DNA from: Streptomyces chryseus
GTDB lineage: Bacteria > Actinomycetota > Actinomycetes > Streptomycetales > Streptomycetaceae
Direction: 5' to 3'
Assembly: GCF_014650755.1 (NCBI RefSeq)
Contig: NZ_BMVO01000008.1
Coordinates: forward strand, 171,721 to 235,720
DNA: 64,000 nt
Part shown: positions 26,287 to 34,961 of the stretch, one piece after another
Position numbering within the stretch: the stretch's first letter is position 1
Layout: every line of letters starts with the position of its first letter
The notes under the pieces: generated by a model
What the model was told of the DNA's origin: nothing
Database searches by the model: none
What the model saw: the letters and a program-made list of their open reading frames with translations, nothing else
Position numbers and translations under genes: made by a program

Positions 26287-26790
26287 TCAGGCGATGTCCG
26301 CCGGGCGCCCGGCGCCGTCGGACGCGCCGCCGGGACCGACGCGGGCGGCGGCAGCGAAGTGGAACGCTTCGAGCCCCTCGGCCAGCGCGGCCAGTTTCGC
26401 CGGCGCCATCTCGCGCAGCACCGCCTCCAGCTCGCGTACGCGGAACGTACGGAAGTCGGCGAGTACGGCGTGTCCGCGCCGGCTCAGCCGGACCTCGATC
26501 TCACGGCGGCTGGTCGCGCTGGGGAACCGCTCGACGAGGCCGGCGGCCTCCAGGCGGTCGCACAGTCGGCTCACGGACGAGGGCCGCGATCCGAGCGCTT
26601 CTCCCAGCGCGCGGAGGTTGACGCCCTCCTGGCCTTCCAGCGCGGTCAGCGCGCGCAGTTGCGAGGGCGAGACGGGGCCCGAGGGGGCGGCTTCCTGGCC
26701 ACGGCCCCACAGCAGCTGGAGCAGCTCCAATGCCGCGCATGCGTCGTGGGCCACCTGCTGATGACCGGTGGAGTGCAAGGTGCGGAGCAT
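26287..26790 (-). CDS. MarR-family transcriptional regulator (copy 2)
   Basis: A 167-residue winged-helix protein. The DNA-binding core (about 55-120) contains VNLRALGEALGSRPSSVSRL, DRLEAAGLVERFPSAT and SRREIEVRLS. It is a paralogue of the MarR protein at 24487, and both flank the SpoIIE phosphatase. It lies upstream of that phosphatase on the same strand (127-base gap), so autoregulation could also control the phosphatase. Confidence 0.9.
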   Translation of the reverse strand: MLRTLHSTGHQQVAHDACAALELLQLLWGRGQEAAPSGPVSPSQLRALTALEGQEGVNLRALGEALGSRPSSVSRLCDRLEAAGLVERFPSATSRREIEVRLSRRGHAVLADFRTFRVRELEAVLREMAPAKLAALAEGLEAFHFAAAARVGPGGASDGAGRPADIA

Positions 26791-26861
26791 CCCACCACTC
26801 TCTCATTCCGGGGAGCGATTGTCAGCCGCCCCCTTTCCGGCCGGGCGCCGCCGGTACGGGG

Positions 26862-27476
26862 CTACCGGTCCGCGACGAGGCGGTCGGCCGGCGCCGCGAC
26901 GAAGTAGTCCGCGTCCTTCGGGCGCTTGAGCGACGGGCCCTGGGGGCGGCGGGCCGGTTCGAGGTGGGGTATGTGCTTGGAACAGTGGATGTACGCCTCG
27001 ACGACGCTGATGTGGACCCAGAACTCGGGCTGGCGCCCGGGGGCCGGGTCGACCGGTATGAGGAGGTTGGCCCCGCGCAGTTCCCGCTCGTCCAGCAGCC
27101 GGGCCGTCCCGTTGACGTGCAGGCCGATGTGGTGGTGGGTGAAGTCGAGGAACAGCAGCCCGGCGTGCGGGTTCTCCGCCATGTTGCCGGCGCTGGCCAT
27201 GACGCCGTTCCCCCGGTACTCGGGGTAGGCGAGGGTGCGGTCGTCGAGGACGGTGACGAATCCCGGCGGCCCCGCGCGGAAACTTGCGTCGCAGTGGCCT
27301 CGGGCGTCGGCCGTGGAGAGGAAGAGCATCGACTGCCGGCCGATGAAGTCACGCATCGTCTCGGTGAGACGGGGGTGAACCTGCCGGTCGTAGAAGGCGT
27401 CGGCTCGCTGCACGGTGCCGAGATGGTCTTGCAGCATGCGCTCCCCGCGCGAGGGCGCGGCGTCGTGGCTGTTCAC
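26862..27476 (-). CDS. Pyridoxamine 5'-phosphate oxidase-like FMN/heme-binding protein
   Basis: A 204-residue split-barrel protein of the PPOX superfamily. Core segments are FIGRQSMLFLSTADARGHCD, FVTVLDDRTLAYPEYRGNG and the NPHAGLLFLDF strand, with a C-terminal VEAYIHCSKHIP block typical of the subgroup. Its GTG overlaps the stop of the flavohaemoprotein gene (GTGA at 27473-27476), so the two are translationally coupled and probably act together in redox or nitric-oxide chemistry. The true cofactor, FMN, F420 or heme, is not readable. Confidence 0.85.
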   Translation of the reverse strand: MNSHDAAPSRGERMLQDHLGTVQRADAFYDRQVHPRLTETMRDFIGRQSMLFLSTADARGHCDASFRAGPPGFVTVLDDRTLAYPEYRGNGVMASAGNMAENPHAGLLFLDFTHHHIGLHVNGTARLLDERELRGANLLIPVDPAPGRQPEFWVHISVVEAYIHCSKHIPHLEPARRPQGPSLKRPKDADYFVAAPADRLVADR

Positions 27477-28717
27477 AGGTATTCGCTCTCGGGCTCGTGT
27501 CTGGACGGTGCGAGGGGCGTGGTCAGGACGGGATCGCTGAGCGGGTCGTGGTGGATCCGGGCAGCCGGGACGCCTTCGTTGCGCAGGATCCGGGCAGCGG
27601 CGGTGACCATGCCGGGCGGCCCGCACAGGAAGGCCTCATGCTGCCCCCAGGGTCCGAATTCGCGCAACACCTGCGGCAGGGTCCCCTCGCGGCCGGCGAT
27701 GTGCTGGTGCGACACGGCGGCCCGTACGGAGAGCCAGTGCTGACGCTGCGCCATCCTCAGCATGTCGTCCAGGCCGTACAGCTCCTCGGCGGTGCGGGCT
27801 CCCACGAAGAGGTCGACGTAGCGTCGCATGTCGCCGAGGGCGGCCTGTTCGAGGAGGGCGCGGATCGGTGCGAGGCCGGTGCCGCCGGCGACGCACACCA
27901 GGTCGCGGTCCCCGGCGGCGGCCAGCGTCATGTCGCCCTGCGGCGGCCCGAGCGTGACGATGTCGCCTGGGGCCGCGCGGTGGACCAGGGCGTTGCTGAC
28001 CCGGCCGCCGGGCACGGCACGGATGTGGAAGGTGAGGGTGGAGTCCGCGCGGGGGGCGTTGGCGGGTGAGTACTGGCGCCACGCCTTGCGCTGCCAGGGC
28101 GTCTGCATGCTGACGTACTGGCCGGCCTCGTACGGATAGGGCGTTTCCGTGCGGACGGTTATCTCCGCGATGCCGTGGCCGCGGTGTTCGTGCCGGACGA
28201 TCTGCGCCGCCCAGGTGGCGGGGCGCAGCCGGGTGTCGTCGGCGGCCGCCAGGATCATCACCCGGGCCGCCGTGGTGTAGGCGCGGGTCCAGGCCGCTTC
28301 GACGTCCGGGGTCCAGGCGGCGCCGGCGTAGCGGGCCAGGGACGCCAGGAGGCATTCGCCGACCGCGGGGTAGTGCGCTTCCAGGGCGCCGAACTTGCGG
28401 TGGTCGCGCCCCAGCAGCGTGCAGAAGCGCACGAGGTTCTCCGGGTCGCCGACCAGGTCGACGATGCGCAGCAGGCCGCGCAGGAGCCGGTCGCGCTGGA
28501 CGTCCATGTCGTCCGGGAAGAGCTCTCGCACCTGCGGGTAGCGGGCGAAGAGGATGGTGTAGAAGTACACCGTCAGGTCGGCCGCGTAGGGTTCGACCAC
28601 GGTCAACCCGGCGCGTACCAGGGCTATCTCGTGGTCGGTCAGCGGCGTGGGCGCCATGCCGGGGGCGGCGTGATCCGTGGGACCCGGGGCGCCCGCCGGG
28701 GAGCTCTCCGGTGGCAT
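27473..28717 (-). CDS. Flavohaemoprotein-like globin-FAD/NAD reductase
   Basis: A 414-residue protein from ATG 28717; a TTG five codons upstream is possible, and neither has a good ribosome site. Residues 20-150 are a globin domain (FYTILFARYPQVRELF, then DHRKFGALEAHYP with the likely proximal His). Residues 165-390 are a ferredoxin-reductase module: RQYSPAN for FAD, VAGGTGLAPIRALLEQA for NAD(P)H, and a terminal CGPPGMV. Flavohaemoglobins oxidise NO to nitrate using O2 and NAD(P)H. The downstream PPOX-like gene overlaps it by four bases. Confidence 0.9.
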   Translation of the reverse strand: MPPESSPAGAPGPTDHAAPGMAPTPLTDHEIALVRAGLTVVEPYAADLTVYFYTILFARYPQVRELFPDDMDVQRDRLLRGLLRIVDLVGDPENLVRFCTLLGRDHRKFGALEAHYPAVGECLLASLARYAGAAWTPDVEAAWTRAYTTAARVMILAAADDTRLRPATWAAQIVRHEHRGHGIAEITVRTETPYPYEAGQYVSMQTPWQRKAWRQYSPANAPRADSTLTFHIRAVPGGRVSNALVHRAAPGDIVTLGPPQGDMTLAAAGDRDLVCVAGGTGLAPIRALLEQAALGDMRRYVDLFVGARTAEELYGLDDMLRMAQRQHWLSVRAAVSHQHIAGREGTLPQVLREFGPWGQHEAFLCGPPGMVTAAARILRNEGVPAARIHHDPLSDPVLTTPLAPSRHEPESEYL

Positions 28718-28822
28718 CGAGCGTGCAGGCAAGGAACGTGTCGCAATCGCAGCAGGGCCCGGCCGTGGGGGTGGCCGGGCAAGGATGGTCGTTCGGGCGC
28801 CCGCCGTCCGGGCCGAGGTCGC

Positions 28823-30160
28823 TCAGGTTCCGGCTCGCGCCGCGGGCACCCCCGCATGAGAGGGCCCGGTGAAGCGGATCGCCAGGGCGAGGGTGTCGTC
28901 GGGGTGGAGTACGACGGTGTGCATGTCGGCGGCGATGGCCGCGGGGATCTCGGTCACCGGTTTCGCCGCGTGGCGGCGCGCCGCCTCGATGAGCCGCAGC
29001 TCGCCCTCGGTCGGGTCTCTGCGGCTCTCGGTCAGGCCGTCGGTGTAGAGGATGAGGAGGTCGCCCGCGTCGATGTCGGTGTGCAGAATCTCCTCGCTGC
29101 CGGGCAGGGGGTAGCCGATGCCTCTGCCGCGCAGTTCCAGGTAGCGGGCGGCGCCGTCGGCCTGGAGCAGCAGGGCGGGAGGGTGGCTGCCGTTGGCCAG
29201 GCGCAATTCGCCGGTGGCCGGGTCGAGGCGGGCCAGCAGGACCGTGGCCATGAGTTCCGGGTCCAGCGGCATGAGGATCTCGTGGGTGCGCGCGAGGATC
29301 GACTTGAGGGGGTGGCCTTCGAGGGCGAGGGTGCGTACGGCATGGGTGACGTTGAGGGCGCTGCGGGTGCTGCGTACGCCGTGTCCCAGGGCGTCGACGA
29401 CGGTGATGTGCAGAGTGCCGTCGGGGAGCTGGAACCAGTCGTAGTGGTCGCCGCCGGTGGGGGCGTTGGGGTCGGCCGGTGCGTAGTGGACCGCCAGTTC
29501 CAGGCCCTCGATGGTGAGCGGCTGCGGGCGCAGGGCGTCTTCGAGCTCCTGGAGGATCTGGCCGTGTGCCTTGCGCAGCTGCTCGTCGCGCTCCTCCAGC
29601 TGTACGTACAGGGCCAGGACGCCGGCGTTGGTCTCGGCCAGTTCGTGCTTGAGACGCCGGTGCTCGGCGACGAGCCCGTCCGTGCGGGCGAACGCCGCGC
29701 GCAGCTCCTCCTCCACGGCCCGCATCTCCGTCCAGTGTCCGCCGCCGCCGTCGGGGAGTCCGGCCGGAAGAGTGCCGTCCTCCCGCTCGGAGACGGGGAT
29801 CCGCCAGGTGACGGAGTCCCGCGACGGCTCGGCCGCCGGCAGCGGGAGGTCTGCCGCGGTGAGCGGGCCGGGCACCTCGGGGAAGTGCAGCGTGACGGCG
29901 AGCAGGTGGGAGTGGGCCTCCGCGCCGGTGGCCATGTCCGTGCCCGTGTCCCCGCCCGCTCCCGTGCCCGTGCGGGCGGGGATCGCCTCGTGCGCGGCGC
30001 TCAGGGCGACGGGCCGGCCGGCGCGCAGTTCGCCGTCGGCCAGGTCGGTCACGGACAGCACGAGGCGGGCCCTGACGTCGGCGGGCAGGCGGTGCTGGCG
30101 TGCGAGGCGGCGCACGGCCCGGCGCAACGGCGGCAGAGTGCGGTAGAGACTGTCGGTCAT
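28823..30160 (-). CDS. SpoIIE phosphatase of the stressosome operon (RsbU-like)
   Basis: A 445-residue protein, last of the five-gene stressosome operon; ATGA overlap with the upstream RsbT-X gene. Residues 1-120 look like a decayed HATPase domain, 130-205 are coiled-coil (VEEELRAAFARTDGLVAEHR), and 205-435 are a SpoIIE/PP2C phosphatase (PTGGDHYDWFQL, VVDALGHGVRS, LYTDGLTESR). By analogy with Bacillus RsbU, released RsbT would activate it to dephosphorylate a STAS antagonist. The analogy is inferred from the operon. Confidence 0.9.
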   Translation of the reverse strand: MTDSLYRTLPPLRRAVRRLARQHRLPADVRARLVLSVTDLADGELRAGRPVALSAAHEAIPARTGTGAGGDTGTDMATGAEAHSHLLAVTLHFPEVPGPLTAADLPLPAAEPSRDSVTWRIPVSEREDGTLPAGLPDGGGGHWTEMRAVEEELRAAFARTDGLVAEHRRLKHELAETNAGVLALYVQLEERDEQLRKAHGQILQELEDALRPQPLTIEGLELAVHYAPADPNAPTGGDHYDWFQLPDGTLHITVVDALGHGVRSTRSALNVTHAVRTLALEGHPLKSILARTHEILMPLDPELMATVLLARLDPATGELRLANGSHPPALLLQADGAARYLELRGRGIGYPLPGSEEILHTDIDAGDLLILYTDGLTESRRDPTEGELRLIEAARRHAAKPVTEIPAAIAADMHTVVLHPDDTLALAIRFTGPSHAGVPAARAGT

Positions 30161-31182
30161 CGGGGCCCTAGGTGAGGCTTGACGGCAAGCACGGTTGCGT
30201 CGTCGCGGCCGGAACGGTGTCCATGGGCGACGGCTGTGGCGAGCAGGGGCGGTGGAAGGCGTAGCTGGAACGGGGAAGGGGCGTGGGCCCACTGGTGGTT
30301 GATGCCGTCGCTGTGGAGTACGGCTGTTGTTCCCTGGGTCAGAGGAATCATGCGTGACTGGGGTGTGGGCATTCTCCAGCCGACGACGCCGGGCTGGCCG
30401 GTCAGCCGGTGGTGGACGCCGTCGGGGGAGAGCGCCAGGGCGCGGACGTTGCCGATCCCGCAGTACTCCGCGTGGTCCGGACGCGGTCGCAGAAGTCCGA
30501 CGGCCGCGCCCCGGGTGTGGCGCAGCGCCCGGTGCAGGGCGGTGATGATCCCGGACAGCGGCCGGTCCGCGGCGGCGCCGAAGGCCCGCAGGGCGGTCTG
30601 GGCGGCCTCGGCCGCGTGCGGCCCGTGCCCCAGACCGTCTATGACGATCGCGGTACGGACCCCGTCGTGCTCCACGAGGGCGGCGGCGTCCCCGCAGTCC
30701 GCCTCGCCCTCGGCGGGCAGGCAGACGAGTCCCGCGCCCTGGCAGAGGTGCTGCGGCTGGCCGGGCAGCGCCAGGCGGGCGCAGACCAGGGTGCCGACGC
30801 CGACCTGGGTGCGAATGGTGAAATCCGACGCGATGCGGCTCACCGCCCCCAGGCCGGCGCCCAGCGTGCCGGTCGTCGTGTAGCCGTCGGCCAGACACCG
30901 CTGGAGCTCGGGCATGCCGGGACCACGATCAGCCGCCTGGATCTCCAGCCCCACTCCCAGGGGCAGCGGCTGGATGTACAGTGCGCCGTCCTTGGCGTGC
31001 TTGTCCACGTTGCTGGCCAGTTCCGAAGCCAGTACGGCGGCCCGGTCCGGCATCGCACCGGGAAGTCCGCACTCCTGGGCGACCGAGCGGGCCGTCGCCG
31101 CCGCCAGGTGGACAGCGCTGTAGTGATCGATGCGCACCAGGACGGTGGGCGGCACGACCCGACGGGTCAACGCGGCACCCAC
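30157..31182 (-). CDS. RsbT-like kinase fused to RsbX-like phosphatase
   Basis: A 341-residue fusion. Residues 15-130 are an HATPase domain of the RsbT type (LASELASNVDKHAKDG, AADRGPGM, GTLGAGLGAVSRI). Residues 150-340 are a SpoIIE/PP2C domain (AIVIDGLGHGPHAAEAA, LHSDGINHQW, GRDDATVLAV). In Bacillus, RsbX resets the stressosome by dephosphorylating RsbR and RsbS; here kinase-like and reset domains sit in one chain. GTG overlaps the upstream rsbT by 16 bases; a TTG at 31170 would give a four-base overlap. Confidence 0.88.
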   Translation of the reverse strand: MGAALTRRVVPPTVLVRIDHYSAVHLAAATARSVAQECGLPGAMPDRAAVLASELASNVDKHAKDGALYIQPLPLGVGLEIQAADRGPGMPELQRCLADGYTTTGTLGAGLGAVSRIASDFTIRTQVGVGTLVCARLALPGQPQHLCQGAGLVCLPAEGEADCGDAAALVEHDGVRTAIVIDGLGHGPHAAEAAQTALRAFGAAADRPLSGIITALHRALRHTRGAAVGLLRPRPDHAEYCGIGNVRALALSPDGVHHRLTGQPGVVGWRMPTPQSRMIPLTQGTTAVLHSDGINHQWAHAPSPFQLRLPPPLLATAVAHGHRSGRDDATVLAVKPHLGPR

Positions 31183-31646
31183 CGGGTGGCGACGACCGTC
31201 GTACCACCGCCCGGAACGGTCCGTACCTCGAACTCGTCCATCAGACGACGCGCACCGCCCAGTCCGTGCCCCAGACCCGCGCCGGTGGTGAAGCCGTCCA
31301 CCAGCGCCGCGTCCACGTCGGTGATGCCGGGGCCCTCGTCACGTATCGTCAGCCGCAGTCCCCTGACGCCGTGGCGACGCGGGTACTCGATGGTGAGCAC
31401 CCCTCCCCCGCCGTGGATGTAGGCGTTGCGCGCCAGCTCACTGGCGGCGGTCACCACCCGGGTCTGGTCCACGATGCCGAAACCGACCGCGAGAGTGGCC
31501 GCACGCACCGCGTGGCGGACCGTCAGCAGGTCCTCCTCCGTGGTCAGTACCACCCGCGTCGTGCCGGGCTCCGCGGCGGCGTCGCCGTCCGGGGTGTCGG
31601 TGCGGGCGGCGCGCGAGGTGGTGGAGGTGTTAGCGAGTTGAGTCAC
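31167..31646 (-). CDS. rsbT: RsbT-like serine/threonine kinase (switch protein)
   Basis: A 159-residue HATPase protein with an N-terminal polar extension (1-30). Motifs are the N-box TAASELARNAYIHGGGG, then IRDEGPGI and GAGLGHGLGGARRLMDEFEV. In stressosomes RsbT phosphorylates RsbS and RsbR and then leaves to activate a phosphatase. Overlap of 17 bases with rsbS upstream and 16 bases with the RsbT-X gene downstream points to coupled translation. Confidence 0.9.
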   Translation of the reverse strand: MTQLANTSTTSRAARTDTPDGDAAAEPGTTRVVLTTEEDLLTVRHAVRAATLAVGFGIVDQTRVVTAASELARNAYIHGGGGVLTIEYPRRHGVRGLRLTIRDEGPGITDVDAALVDGFTTGAGLGHGLGGARRLMDEFEVRTVPGGGTTVVATRWVPR

Positions 31647-32040
31647 GGTGGGCCCCTTCCGGGGGCTGCTGACTTTGGTGCCAGCCCAGGGCGGCCATGC
31701 CTTGTTCCGCGTTCAGGGCGGTCTCCACGCCGACGAGCTCGATGCCCAGTTCGACCAGCGTGATGGCGACGGGCGGCCGCATTCCGGCGACGATCACCCG
31801 CGCTCCCAGCAGCTTGGCCATCATGGTCAGCTCCATCAGCGTACGGGCGACGAAGGAGTCGATGATCTCCAGGCGGGAGATGTCGATCAGCACGCCGCGC
31901 ACCCGGTCCGCCGAGATGCGCTCCGTCAGCTCGTGGGTGAAGGCGAGCGCCGCCTTGTCGTCCAGCTCGTTGAGCAGCCCGGTGATCAGGACGTCGCCGA
32001 GGCGCAGGATGGGGACGCCGGTGGACGTGGGGCCGCTCAT
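31630..32040 (-). CDS. rsbS: RsbS-like stressosome STAS protein
   Basis: A 136-residue single STAS domain. LIDISRLEIIDSFVART carries the serine expected to be phosphorylated by RsbT; GARVIVAGMRPPVAITLVEL is the conserved second block. This is the scaffold partner of RsbR in the stressosome core. ATG overlaps the upstream rsbR stop by four bases. Confidence 0.92.
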   Translation of the reverse strand: MSGPTSTGVPILRLGDVLITGLLNELDDKAALAFTHELTERISADRVRGVLIDISRLEIIDSFVARTLMELTMMAKLLGARVIVAGMRPPVAITLVELGIELVGVETALNAEQGMAALGWHQSQQPPEGAHRDSTR

Positions 32041-32930
32041 CGCACTGCCGGCGCGTCGGGGGTGGGCAGGGGTCCAGCGGTGAGTTTGATGGCCTCGGAC
32101 AGCGCGTCGGACAGAGTCGCCCGCGTCATGATGGTCGACAGGTCGATACCGAGCTGCGCGATGGTCTGCGCGATCGGCGGACGGATTCCGCTGATGATGC
32201 AGTCCGCCCCCATCAGCCGGACCGCGTTGACCGTCTGCATCAGGTGCTGGGCCACCGCCGTGTCCACCGTCGGCACACCGGTGATGTCGATGATGGCGAC
32301 CGTCGCCTCCTGGTCCTGGATCGCCTGGAGCAGGTTCTCCATCACCACCTGCGTACGCGCCGTGTCCAGCGTCCCGATCAGCGGCACGCCGAGCACCTGG
32401 CGCCAGAGCCGGACCACCGGAGTGGACACCTCCAGCAGCTGCCTGCTCTGCCGGCGGATGATCTCCTCGCGCCCCTCGACGTACGTGTCGAACGACAGCG
32501 CTCCGGCCCCGTCCAGCAGCCTGTTGATCAGCAATGCCGCCGAGAACAGCTCACCGCTGTCCTGCGTGCTCTCCTGCACGGCCTCCAGGAGCGCCTCCTT
32601 GAGGGCGAGAACGGCCAGCGCCGTGGCGGTCGGGGACTCGCCTCCCCGCGCCCTGTTCATGGAGAGATCGGTCACCGCGCGGCGGAGTTCGGTGTGCGAG
32701 CTCGCGACGCGGTCGATCGGCAGGGCGCTGTCGAGACCGGTGACGAGGGCGGCGACCAGCGTGTCCGCCTCCTCGCGCAGCTCGCTCTCGCTCGTTCCGC
32801 CGCTCAGGGCTGCCTGCTGCACCTGCAGCCGCACCCACCGGTCGGCTATCTCCTCGACACGTCCGCGCATGGCGTCGGCGACGCGCTTTCGGGCCACGGC
32901 CTCGCTGCTGCTCACCAGAAATCCCTTCAC
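32037..32930 (-). CDS. rsbR: RsbR-like stressosome sensor
   Basis: A 297-residue protein with an N-terminal helical/globin-like sensory region (about 10-160, RVEEIADRWVRLQVQQAAL, HTELRRAVTDLSM) joined by a helical linker to a C-terminal STAS domain (175-285). Two phosphorylatable threonines match RsbR: one in IIDITGVPTVDTAV and one in SGIRPPIAQTIAQL. The signal sensed is unknown. GTG 32930 is chosen with GGTGGGGG upstream; GTG 32915 with AAGGGA is an alternative. It heads the five-gene stressosome operon. Confidence 0.92.
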   Translation of the reverse strand: MKGFLVSSSEAVARKRVADAMRGRVEEIADRWVRLQVQQAALSGGTSESELREEADTLVAALVTGLDSALPIDRVASSHTELRRAVTDLSMNRARGGESPTATALAVLALKEALLEAVQESTQDSGELFSAALLINRLLDGAGALSFDTYVEGREEIIRRQSRQLLEVSTPVVRLWRQVLGVPLIGTLDTARTQVVMENLLQAIQDQEATVAIIDITGVPTVDTAVAQHLMQTVNAVRLMGADCIISGIRPPIAQTIAQLGIDLSTIMTRATLSDALSEAIKLTAGPLPTPDAPAVR

Positions 32931-33269
32931 GACCCCCACCGACGACGCCTGGCCTCGCAGCCGGCCGGGGTGATCTAGCTCCGTCCGATTGTTGCCGTGT
33001 GGCAAATATAAGCACGGGACGCTCGTACAAGGAAAGCAGGGTCACCGCCATCACTCGATCGATCGACCGGCGAGGTGAACGACGGCCTGTCCCCCCACTG
33101 AACCTGCCCCGTGATCGCGTTCAGGAACTGAGGCCGTCGTCACAGACGGGTGACAACCGCGGACCGCATGGTTACGCAGCGGCACGGCAACCCACTCGGG
33201 TGTTCCGGTGAACCTGCTGGGTCAACCCGTAAAGGATCTGCGGCGCGGCCTCGGGTAACGTCACAAGCT
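32931..33269. other. Divergent promoter region between stressosome operon and RNase J
   Basis: No gene is seen. On the minus strand a TATATT box near 33005-33010 with a TTCCTT-like -35 eighteen bases upstream is a candidate promoter for the rsbR operon. On the plus strand the last 20 bases hold the -10 elements for the RNase J gene, listed separately. ATCGATCGATCG near 33055 is a simple repeat. Confidence 0.45.
33238..33261 (+). promoter_or_regulatory. Candidate leaderless promoter for RNase J
   Basis: TAACGT (33256-33261) lies eight bases before the ATG at 33270, the spacing expected for a leaderless transcript, and there is no Shine-Dalgarno sequence. Overlapping it, GGGTAA (33253-33258) with GGAT fifteen bases upstream resembles the Streptomyces SigB pattern GNNT-N14-16-GGGTAY, with A instead of Y at the last position. 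Confidence 0.45.
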
Positions 33270-34955
33270 ATGAGCCATCCGCATCCCGAACTCAAAGCCG
33301 CCCCTCCCCTGCCCGCCGGAGGGCTGAGGGTCGTCGCCCTGGGCGGTCTGGGGGAGATCGGCCGCAACATGACCGTCTTTGAGCACGCCGGCAAGCTGCT
33401 CATCGTGGACTGCGGCGTGCTGTTCCCCGAGGAGACCCAGCCCGGGGTGGACGTGATCCTCCCCGACTTCACCTCGATCCGCGACCGTCTGGACGACGTC
33501 GTGGCAGTCGTGCTGACACACGGCCACGAAGACCACATCGGCGCTGTCCCCTACCTGCTGCGCGAACGGTCGGACATTCCCGTCGTCGGCTCGAAGCTGA
33601 CGCTGGCGTTCCTCGAAGCCAAGCTCAAGGAGCACGGCATCAGGCCGCGCACCGTGCGCGTGCGTGAGGGCGACCGGCGGGGGTTCGGCCCCTTCGACTG
33701 CGAGTTCGTGGCGGTCAACCACTCCATCCCGGACAGTCTCGCCATCGCGATCCGAACGCCCGCCGGGATGGTGCTGCACACCGGTGACTTCAAGATGGAC
33801 CAGTTCCCGCTGGACGAGCGGATCACCGATCTGCGGGCCTTCGCCCGGCTCGGCGAGGAGGGTGTCGACCTCTTCCTCACCGACTCGACGAACGCCGAGG
33901 TACCCGGCTTCACCACCTCCGAGCGCGACCTGAATCCCGCGATCGAGCAGGTCATGCGTACGGCCCCGAGGCGGGTCATCGTCTCCAGCTTCGCCAGCCA
34001 CGTGCACCGCATCCAGCAGGTGCTGGACGCCGCTCACCAGCACGGCCGCAAGGTCGCCTTCGTGGGCCGGTCGATGGTCCGCAACATGGGGATCGCCCGC
34101 GAACTCGGGTACCTGAAGGTGCCGTCCGGGCTGATCGTGAGCCTGCGGGAACTGGAGAAGCTGCCCGACAACAAGATCACCCTGGTGTGCACCGGTTCGC
34201 AGGGCGAGCCCATGGCCGCGCTGTCCCGGATGGCCAACCGCGACCACATGATCCGCATCGGCAAGGGCGACACGGTCCTGCTCGCCAGTTCCCTCATCCC
34301 GGGCAACGAGAACGCCATCTACCGGGTGATCAACGGACTGACCCGGTGGGGCGCCCACGTCGTCCACAAGGGCAACGCCAAGGTGCACGTCTCGGGGCAC
34401 GCAAGCGCCGGCGAGCTCGTCTACTGCTACAACATCGTCAAGCCCCGGCACGTCATGCCCGTGCACGGCGAATGGCGCCACCTGCGGGCCAACGGCGACC
34501 TGGCCATCCGTACCGGCGTCGACCCCGACCGGGTGGTCATCGCCGAGGACGGAGTCGTCGTCGACCTGGTCGACGGGCGCGCGTCCATCACGGGCAAGGT
34601 GCCGGCCGGTTACGTGTACGTCGACGGCATGACGGTCGGCGGCGCCACCGAGGCCTCGCTCAAGGACCGCCTCACCCTCGCGGAGGAGGGCGTCGTCACG
34701 GTCGTCGCGATCGTCGACGCCGACACGGGGGCGCTGGCCGAGGTTCCGGACTTCCTCGCCCGGGGCTTCGTCCACGACGACACGACGTTCGAACCGGTCG
34801 TTCCCGTGATCGAGAAGGTCCTGGCCAAGGCCGCCGAGGAAGGCGTCGGAGACGCCCACCAGCTCGAACAGCTCATCGCCCGCGCGGTGGCGTCCTGGGC
34901 GTTCCGCACCCACCGCCGCAAGCCCCTCATCATCCCGGTCATCATCGACGCGTGA
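33270..34955 (+). CDS. rnj: Ribonuclease J (metallo-beta-lactamase/beta-CASP)
   Basis: A 561-residue protein of standard RNase J length. The metallo-beta-lactamase motif THGHEDHIG carries His84, His86, Asp88 and His89. GDFKMDQFPLD, the beta-CASP segment with LFLTDSTNAE, and CTGSQGEPM, then SGHASAGEL follow. RNase J has 5' exonuclease and endonuclease activity in mRNA decay and rRNA processing. In Streptomyces the housekeeping gene usually sits beside dapA; no dapA is here, so this is probably a second paralogue. Likely leaderless mRNA, ended by a 23-bp hairpin. Confidence 0.95.
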   Translation: MSHPHPELKAAPPLPAGGLRVVALGGLGEIGRNMTVFEHAGKLLIVDCGVLFPEETQPGVDVILPDFTSIRDRLDDVVAVVLTHGHEDHIGAVPYLLRERSDIPVVGSKLTLAFLEAKLKEHGIRPRTVRVREGDRRGFGPFDCEFVAVNHSIPDSLAIAIRTPAGMVLHTGDFKMDQFPLDERITDLRAFARLGEEGVDLFLTDSTNAEVPGFTTSERDLNPAIEQVMRTAPRRVIVSSFASHVHRIQQVLDAAHQHGRKVAFVGRSMVRNMGIARELGYLKVPSGLIVSLRELEKLPDNKITLVCTGSQGEPMAALSRMANRDHMIRIGKGDTVLLASSLIPGNENAIYRVINGLTRWGAHVVHKGNAKVHVSGHASAGELVYCYNIVKPRHVMPVHGEWRHLRANGDLAIRTGVDPDRVVIAEDGVVVDLVDGRASITGKVPAGYVYVDGMTVGGATEASLKDRLTLAEEGVVTVVAIVDADTGALAEVPDFLARGFVHDDTTFEPVVPVIEKVLAKAAEEGVGDAHQLEQLIARAVASWAFRTHRRKPLIIPVIIDA

Positions 34956-34961
34956 CAGGGC

